Part shown: positions 6,164-11,007 of the stretch, piece by piece
Position numbering within the stretch: the stretch's first letter is position 1
Layout: each line of letters begins with the position of its first letter
Assembly (NCBI GenBank): GCA_030619185.1
Contig: JAUXBW010000041.1
Coordinates: 1 to 11,007, forward strand
DNA from: Methyloprofundus sp.
GTDB lineage: Bacteria; Pseudomonadota; Gammaproteobacteria; Methylococcales; Methylomonadaceae
Reading direction: 5' to 3'
Length of the DNA stretch: 11,007 nucleotides
Position numbers and translations under genes: made by a program
The notes under the pieces: generated by a model
Seen by the model: only the letters and a program-made list of their open reading frames with translations
Databases searched by the model: none
Told to the model about the DNA's origin: nothing

Positions 6164-7519
6164 ATGGCGCAAAAATTATTTATTTTGACGACAGGATGTC
6201 AAATGAACGAGTATGATTCGGATAAAATGGCCGATGTACTTAAAGTTTCTCATGAAATGGAAATAGCAGAAACTCCGGAAGAAGCGGATGTTCTCTTGTT
6301 AAATACCTGTTCTATTCGAGAAAAGGCTCAGGAAAAAGTATTTTCGTTACTGGGACGCTGGCGAAAAATTAAGGAAAAACGCCCTGATATTATTATTGGA
6401 GTGGGAGGTTGTGTTGCGAGCCAGGAAGGCGAGGCGATTCAGAAGCGTGCACCTTATGTTGATATCGTCTTTGGCCCACAAACCCTGCATCGCTTACCGG
6501 AGTTACTTAATAAATCACGTAGCGGTGTGAAACGGGTTGTCGATATATCTTTTCCAGAAATTGAAAAGTTTGATGCCTTACCTGAACCTAGAGCGGAAGG
6601 CCCTAAAGCCTTTGTTTCTGTGATGGAAGGCTGTAGTAAATATTGTACATTTTGTGTTGTTCCGTATACACGTGGTGAAGAAATGAGCCGTTCAGTACAA
6701 AGTGTACTGGATGAAGTAACTGCTCTAGCTGTGCAGGGTGTACGTGAAGTTAATTTACTGGGGCAGAATGTTAATGCTTATCACGGTGAGATGAGCGATG
6801 GTGAGCTCGCTGATTTTTCTTTATTATTACATTTTGTCGCTGCCATTGAAGGCATAGAGCGTATCCGTTTTACAACATCACACCCTATTGAGTTCACTGA
6901 TGATCTCATTGATGCCTTTGCCGAAATTCCTGAATTAGTCAGTCACCTTCATTTGCCGGTACAAAGTGGTAGCGATAACATTTTATCGATGATGAAGCGT
7001 GGACATACACGTGCTGATTATTTGACTACCATGGATAAAATTAAAGCAGTTCGTCCTGGTATTAGCTTATCTTCTGATTTTATTATTGGTTTTCCTGGTG
7101 AAACCGATAAAGATTTTGCTGATACTCTGGACTTAATTGAACAAGTCGGTTTCGATTTTTCTTACAGTTTTGTGTACAGTTCTCGTCCAGGCACACCCGC
7201 TGCCGATTTACCAGATGACACTTCAGATGAAATAAAAAAACAGCGCCTTAAAATATTACAAGCACGGCTTGATGAAATGACCATGGCAATATCAACGGCA
7301 ATGGTTGACACTGTTCAGACAGTATTAGTCGAAGGCATCTCCAAGAAAAACCAGTTACAAGTGACGGGGCGTACAGAAAATAATCGTGTGGTTAATTTTA
7401 TAGGTCACCCACGTTTAGCAGGGCAATTTGTTGATGTATTGATTACGGAAGCTTTACCGAATTCACTACGTGGCAGAATTGTAGAATCCTCTCTTGATAA
7501 AATTATACAGCAGGCATAA
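6164..7519 (+). CDS. miaB: tRNA-2-methylthio-N6-dimethylallyladenosine synthase
   Basis: 451 residues, highly similar to E. coli MiaB (474). This radical-SAM methylthiotransferase adds the 2-methylthio group to i6A37 next to the anticodon in tRNAs reading UNN codons. The N-terminal UPF0004 domain has the three cysteines of the auxiliary Fe-S cluster at C12 ([11 protein letters not shown]), C49 ([13 protein letters not shown]) and C83 ([11 protein letters not shown]). The radical-SAM CxxxCxxC is C157, C161, C164 in [18 protein letters not shown]. The C-terminal TRAM domain (about 380-445) contains [11 protein letters not shown]. The start is fixed by alignment with the family N-terminus. No Shine-Dalgarno sits at the usual distance; the nearest AGG is 17 nt upstream (6144-6146). 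It is the first gene of the miaB-phoH-ybeY-corC operon and has its own promoter. Confidence 0.97.
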   Translation: MAQKLFILTTGCQMNEYDSDKMADVLKVSHEMEIAETPEEADVLLLNTCSIREKAQEKVFSLLGRWRKIKEKRPDIIIGVGGCVASQEGEAIQKRAPYVDIVFGPQTLHRLPELLNKSRSGVKRVVDISFPEIEKFDALPEPRAEGPKAFVSVMEGCSKYCTFCVVPYTRGEEMSRSVQSVLDEVTALAVQGVREVNLLGQNVNAYHGEMSDGELADFSLLLHFVAAIEGIERIRFTTSHPIEFTDDLIDAFAEIPELVSHLHLPVQSGSDNILSMMKRGHTRADYLTTMDKIKAVRPGISLSSDFIIGFPGETDKDFADTLDLIEQVGFDFSYSFVYSSRPGTPAADLPDDTSDEIKKQRLKILQARLDEMTMAISTAMVDTVQTVLVEGISKKNQLQVTGRTENNRVVNFIGHPRLAGQFVDVLITEALPNSLRGRIVESSLDKIIQQA

Positions 7520-7522
7520 TGG

Positions 7523-8497
7523 GTGAGTATAGAAACCTTGGAATTAGCGCTAGAACCTATTGATAATCAGCGTTTAGCAAATCTATGTGGACAGTTTAAT
7601 GCGCATTTACAACAAATAGAGCGTCGCTTAAATGTAGAAATAGCCAATCGGGGTAATCAATTTACTATAACCGGCTTAGTTCAGGCAACTAAGGCGACAA
7701 AAGCAATATTGCAGATGCTTTTTAGTGATGCTGCCGATGCAGAGATTACCCCCGAACAAATTCACTTGTCCATGCAAGAGGCAAATATTGAGGATATAGT
7801 ACAGGAACCTTCCCAGAGTGATGAGTTGGCGGAAGTATTTATTAAAACCAAACGCGGTGTATTAAAAGGGCGGGGAGTTAATCAAAGGGATTACCTTAAA
7901 AAAATCATCTCTCATGATATTAATTTTGGTGTTGGCCCTGCTGGCACAGGGAAAACATATTTAGCCGTCGCATGTGCAGTTGAAGCTTTACAGTCTGAGC
8001 AAGTGCGCCGTATTGTGCTGGTAAGACCCGCTGTGGAAGCGGGAGAAAAACTGGGTTTTTTGCCGGGTGATATGGCACAAAAAGTTGATCCTTATTTAAG
8101 ACCTCTCTATGATGCCTTATATGAAATGTTAGGCTTTGAACGTGCAGAAAAATTAATTGAGCGCAAAGTGATCGAAGTGGCACCGCTTGCATTTATGCGT
8201 GGACGGACTTTAAATGATTCATTTATTATTTTAGATGAAGCACAAAATACAACTAACGAGCAGATCAAAATGTTTTTAACGCGTGTCGGATTTGGATCGA
8301 CAGCCGTTATTACGGGAGATATAACTCAAATTGACTTGCCTAACGATAAAATGTCAGGTCTTAAGCATGTATTGAAGGTACTCAATGAGGTTGATGGCAT
8401 TAGCTTTACATTTTTCAGTGCGAAAGATGTGGTGCGACACCCTCTAGTGCAGCGTATTGTCATAGCCTATGAAAATTATGAGCGTAAACAAGGCTAA
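7523..8497 (+). CDS. ybeZ: PhoH-like ATPase (YbeZ)
   Basis: 324 residues, slightly shorter than E. coli YbeZ at the N-terminus. An N-terminal KH-like region (about 1-90) is followed by the PhoH P-loop NTPase domain: Walker A GPAGTGKT (138-145), RPAVEAGEKLGFLPGD (168-183), Walker B FIILDEAQNTT (234-244), and VITGDITQIDLP (262-273). The protein is cytoplasmic and is thought to act with YbeY in ribosomal RNA processing and quality control; its exact activity is not settled. The start is GTG at 7523, three bases after the miaB stop, with a modest AGG at 7512-7514. The ATG at 7519 is in another frame and stops after 14 codons, so it is not used. The stop overlaps the ybeY start by one base. Confidence 0.94.
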   Translation: MSIETLELALEPIDNQRLANLCGQFNAHLQQIERRLNVEIANRGNQFTITGLVQATKATKAILQMLFSDAADAEITPEQIHLSMQEANIEDIVQEPSQSDELAEVFIKTKRGVLKGRGVNQRDYLKKIISHDINFGVGPAGTGKTYLAVACAVEALQSEQVRRIVLVRPAVEAGEKLGFLPGDMAQKVDPYLRPLYDALYEMLGFERAEKLIERKVIEVAPLAFMRGRTLNDSFIILDEAQNTTNEQIKMFLTRVGFGSTAVITGDITQIDLPNDKMSGLKHVLKVLNEVDGISFTFFSAKDVVRHPLVQRIVIAYENYERKQG

Positions 8498-8970
8498 TGC
8501 TTGTTCGAGATATAGAAGTACAACGGATGAGTCATTCATCACCATTACCCAGTGATGATGAGTTTCGGTTATGGGTAGAAAAAGCACTGAATGATTATCA
8601 CCAGGATGCTGAAGTTCTAATTAGAATAGTCGATGTGCAGGAAATAACGGAACTAAACGAACATTACCGGCATAAAAAGGGTCCGACAAATATTTTAAGT
8701 TTTCCGTTTGAGATACCTGAATGTGTGCAAGGACTAAATTTATTGGGAGATCTGGTCGTTTGTGCCGGGGTTTTAACGCAGGAAGCTGAAATACAAAAAA
8801 AAGCCTTAAAAGATCACTGGGCGCATATTATTATCCATGGTATTTTACATCTTATTAATTATGATCATATTAACGAAAAAGATGCCATTGAGATGGAGGC
8901 AAAAGAAATTCTCATTTTACAACAACTACATATTGATAACCCCTATCAGGAGAGAGAAATAGATGGCTGA
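8497..8970 (+). CDS. ybeY: endoribonuclease YbeY, rRNA maturation factor
   Basis: 157 residues (155 in E. coli). This zinc-dependent RNase matures the 3' end of 16S rRNA and takes part in 70S ribosome quality control. The metal motif HGILHLINYDH places the zinc ligands at H114, H118 and H124, and the conserved arginine R58 lies in YRHKKGPTNILSFPFE. LLGDLVVC (82-89) is also typical. The usual HGxLHLxGYDH has Gly at position 121; here it is Asn, which is unlikely to alter zinc binding. Its ATG shares the A of the phoH stop (TAATG, 8495-8499), and the gene overlaps corC by 8 nt, so the three are tightly coupled. Confidence 0.96.
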   Translation: MLVRDIEVQRMSHSSPLPSDDEFRLWVEKALNDYHQDAEVLIRIVDVQEITELNEHYRHKKGPTNILSFPFEIPECVQGLNLLGDLVVCAGVLTQEAEIQKKALKDHWAHIIIHGILHLINYDHINEKDAIEMEAKEILILQQLHIDNPYQEREIDG

Positions 8971-9811
8971 TGAAGTCGCGGAGAGTCATAAGCCTTCGCA
9001 AAAAAGCTGGATGGAGCGGATCGGGCAAATCATGGGGGGAGAGCCCCAGGATAGGGCGGATTTGCTGGAAATTTTACGCGAAGCGGAAGAGAAACACCTG
9101 CTTGATAAATATGCCCTGAAGATGTTAGAAGGTGTATTACAAGTATCTGAACAACGAGCACGAGATGTTATGGTCCCGCGCAAGAAAATGATCGTATTAA
9201 AAAAAGATGCGCTATTAGAAGATATTTATCCCGTTGTTATCGAGTATGGTCACTCCAGGTTCCCAGTTATCAGTGAGGATAAAAGTGAGGTTGTTGGGAT
9301 ATTATTAGCGAAAGATTTGCTAGTTCACGCTTTAGACAAAAAAGAAATAAGAGTTGAAGAACTCATGCGTACAGCGACAGTCGTGCCGGAAAGTAAGCGA
9401 CTAAATGTACTCTTAAAGGAATTTCGTAGCAAACGTAGTCATATGGCGATCGTGGTTGATGAGTACGGTGCAGTGGCGGGCGTAGTCACCATTGAGGACG
9501 TGTTAGAACAAATAGTGGGTGAAATCGAAGATGAGCATGACTATGCAGAGGAAGAATACATTACAAAACGTAATGATAAAGAGTATATTGTACAGGCTCT
9601 AACGCCACTTGATGATTTTAACGACTATTTTTCAACAGATTTTGATACAGAAGAATTTGATACAGTTGGTGGGTTTATTGTTGGGCGTTTGGAACATATG
9701 CCCAAAAAGGGTGAAAAAGTAGAGCAAGACCCATTTCGTTTCGAAGTATTAAGAGCTGATGGCAGACGTGTACATTTGCTAAAAGTAAAGATTAAGGGTA
9801 AAAAGAGCTAG
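8963..9811 (+). CDS. corC: CorC/HlyC family CBS-domain protein (YbeX)
   Basis: 282 residues, close to E. coli YbeX/CorC (292). In order: a charged N-terminal segment (1-60), a pair of CBS domains (about 65-125 starting at RDVMVPRKKM, and 130-190 ending in VDEYGAVAGVVTIEDVLEQIVGEIEDE), and a C-terminal CorC_HlyC domain (about 205-280 with FDTVGGFIVGRLEHMPKKGE). No transmembrane DUF21/CNNM domain is present, so it is the cytosolic type. The family was named for effects on magnesium and cobalt efflux with CorA; CBS pairs normally bind adenine nucleotides, and the E. coli gene is also linked to ribosome homeostasis. A good AGGAGA at 8948-8953 with 9-nt spacing lies inside ybeY, whose end it overlaps by 8 nt. 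Confidence 0.95.
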   Translation: MADEVAESHKPSQKSWMERIGQIMGGEPQDRADLLEILREAEEKHLLDKYALKMLEGVLQVSEQRARDVMVPRKKMIVLKKDALLEDIYPVVIEYGHSRFPVISEDKSEVVGILLAKDLLVHALDKKEIRVEELMRTATVVPESKRLNVLLKEFRSKRSHMAIVVDEYGAVAGVVTIEDVLEQIVGEIEDEHDYAEEEYITKRNDKEYIVQALTPLDDFNDYFSTDFDTEEFDTVGGFIVGRLEHMPKKGEKVEQDPFRFEVLRADGRRVHLLKVKIKGKKS

Positions 9812-9843
9812 AGAAATTATTTTTAACCATATGGGATGTAGAA

Positions 9844-11007
9844 ATGGTAGCAGGCAAGATTCGTAAAGGTAATAGAATAAAAATAGGTGTTTTACTTTTG
9901 ATGAGCCTGATTTTAACGGCTTGCGAAACTGAAGAGGAAGCTGCTCAAGGTCATTTAACCAAGGGTATTGAATTACTAGAAAAGGGTGATTATGCAGCTG
10001 CACAACTTGAGTTAAAAACAGCCAAACAGGGAAATAAATCAACAGCTGAGACCTATTATTATCTTTCGTTGCTAGATGAGAAAGCGAAGCATTATCTGGC
10101 GATGGAAGACAACTTGCAGAAGACTCTCAAGTTAGAACCCGGGCACCAGCAAGCGCGGGTCAAACTTGGTAAATTGCAATTATTAATGGGGAAGGTTGCA
10201 GAGTCGGATAAAAATGCGGAGATACTTCTCAGTAAAAATCCACAAGACCTGGAAGCACTAGCATTAAAAGCATCTATCTTGCTAAGGCAAAAAAAACAGA
10301 CAGAAGCTCAAGATATTATTAAGCGTATTTTAGAGTCAGACCCAGTCAATGTTGATGGTTTAAGTTTGCAAGCAATGATTTTAGTTCAACAGGATAAACT
10401 ATCAGAGGCATTACTAGTCATTAATAAGGCCATTGAAGCAGATGAAAAAAATGTAGCCTTACATTTTTTTAAGATCCAGACGCATGGAAAACAAAAAGAT
10501 ATGGATGCTGTTATTAATGACTATTTAACGCTTATCGCATTATTCCCTGATAATGAAAATTACAAAGTAACACTAGCCAAGATATACACCCAATCAAAAA
10601 AACTGGCTGAAGCAGAAAAATTGTTGCGTGATTTAGTCGCAGAAAAACCTAATCAGATAAAACCCAAAATCCTCTTACTGGAATTTTTAAGTGCTACTGC
10701 CAGTGACAAGGTTGATCAGCAAATAAAGGTATTTACACAGCAACTTTCGGGACAACCCAGGCAGTTGCTCGACTTTTCCAAGTGGATGCTGGCTAAAGGT
10801 AATGTGCCTAGGGCAGAAGAGATGTTAAAGCAAGTCGTTGCTAAGCAAGGCTACTCAGGAACAGGTGTAGAAGCAAATATTTTACTGGCAAAAATAGCAT
10901 TTGATACCAGAGACTATCAAACCACAAAGAAAATTACGACCGATATTTTGCAAGAAGTACCTGATCAGCTAGATGCAAAATTATTAAAAGTAAGGCTTTT
11001 ATTAGTA
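9844..11007 (+). CDS. TPR-repeat lipoprotein, 3' end beyond the window
   Basis: The frame is open from ATG 9844 to the last base (388 codons) with no stop. GGGA at 9833-9836 is a good ribosome site 7 nt before the ATG. The N-terminus is a lipoprotein signal: basic KIRKGNRIK, a hydrophobic stretch GVLLLMSLILTA, then lipobox LTAC with the modified cysteine at C27. Residue +2 is Glu, not Asp, so outer-membrane sorting is expected. The mature part is a chain of helical tetratricopeptide-like repeats (GIELLEKGDYAAAQLELKTA, LGKLQLLMGKVAESDKNAE, LKASILLRQKKQTEAQDII and on to the edge), with spacer motifs such as LEPGH, KNPQD and SDPVN. It resembles long TPR lipoproteins, including those near PEP-CTERM exopolysaccharide loci, but nothing here proves that link. 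It starts 32 nt after corC with no visible terminator and occupies the place of lnt in E. coli. The function is unknown. Confidence 0.85.
   Translation, partial: MVAGKIRKGNRIKIGVLLLMSLILTACETEEEAAQGHLTKGIELLEKGDYAAAQLELKTAKQGNKSTAETYYYLSLLDEKAKHYLAMEDNLQKTLKLEPGHQQARVKLGKLQLLMGKVAESDKNAEILLSKNPQDLEALALKASILLRQKKQTEAQDIIKRILESDPVNVDGLSLQAMILVQQDKLSEALLVINKAIEADEKNVALHFFKIQTHGKQKDMDAVINDYLTLIALFPDNENYKVTLAKIYTQSKKLAEAEKLLRDLVAEKPNQIKPKILLLEFLSATASDKVDQQIKVFTQQLSGQPRQLLDFSKWMLAKGNVPRAEEMLKQVVAKQGYSGTGVEANILLAKIAFDTRDYQTTKKITTDILQEVPDQLDAKLLKVRLLLV

Noticed and set aside
7519-7521. ATG overlapping the miaB stop as a start for the PhoH-like gene
   Set aside because: It is in a different frame and ends after 14 codons; GTG 7523 opens the true frame.
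9831-9833. ATG at 9831 as the start of the lipoprotein gene
   Set aside because: It is 13 nt upstream of 9844 and out of frame; GGGA just after it is the better ribosome site for ATG 9844.
9779-10042. 87-codon minus-strand frame at the corC end
   Set aside because: It is antisense to the TPR lipoprotein, whose signal peptide, lipobox and repeats are clear on the + strand.

Overview
The window comes from an AT-leaning gammaproteobacterium that uses tetrahydromethanopterin (H4MPT) for C1 oxidation, most likely a methylotroph or methanotroph of the Methylococcales type. Two things point there. First, there is a complete bacterial formyltransferase/hydrolase (Fhc) gene set, which is typical of H4MPT-dependent methylotrophs. 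Second, the miaB-phoH(ybeZ)-ybeY-corC(ybeX) block has the gene order and close protein similarity seen in Gammaproteobacteria. All recognised genes lie on the + strand. I see no mobile element, CRISPR array, tRNA or rRNA.

Region 1 (1-5309) is one tight operon. It starts with the 3' end of a pterin-4a-carbinolamine dehydratase gene, followed by fhcB, fhcA, a small membrane-anchored coiled-coil gene (109 codons), fhcD and fhcC. FhcA and FhcD carry the two active sites: hydrolysis of the formyl-carrier to formate, and transfer of formyl from H4MPT to methylofuran. FhcB and FhcC are the structural partners. The carbinolamine dehydratase fits the pterin theme. The small gene is the main surprise: it belongs by sequence to the DUF1640/CCDC90 (MCUR1-like) family, sits between fhcA and fhcD with ATGA overlaps at both ends, and uses arginine codons quite unlike its neighbours.

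Region 2 (5310-6163) holds ribA (GTP cyclohydrolase II, TTG start) with a plausible sigma70 promoter in front. A stem-loop covers its stop codon, and a second good promoter precedes the next operon.

Region 3 (6164-11007) is the RNA-quality block miaB-phoH-ybeY-corC, with gaps or overlaps of a few bases. In E. coli the next gene would be lnt. Here a gene for a TPR-repeat lipoprotein follows 32 nt after corC and runs off the end of the window.

Best candidate for something undescribed: a CCDC90-family inner-membrane coiled-coil protein translationally coupled to the Fhc complex, possibly a membrane anchor or assembly factor for it. This function is inference only.
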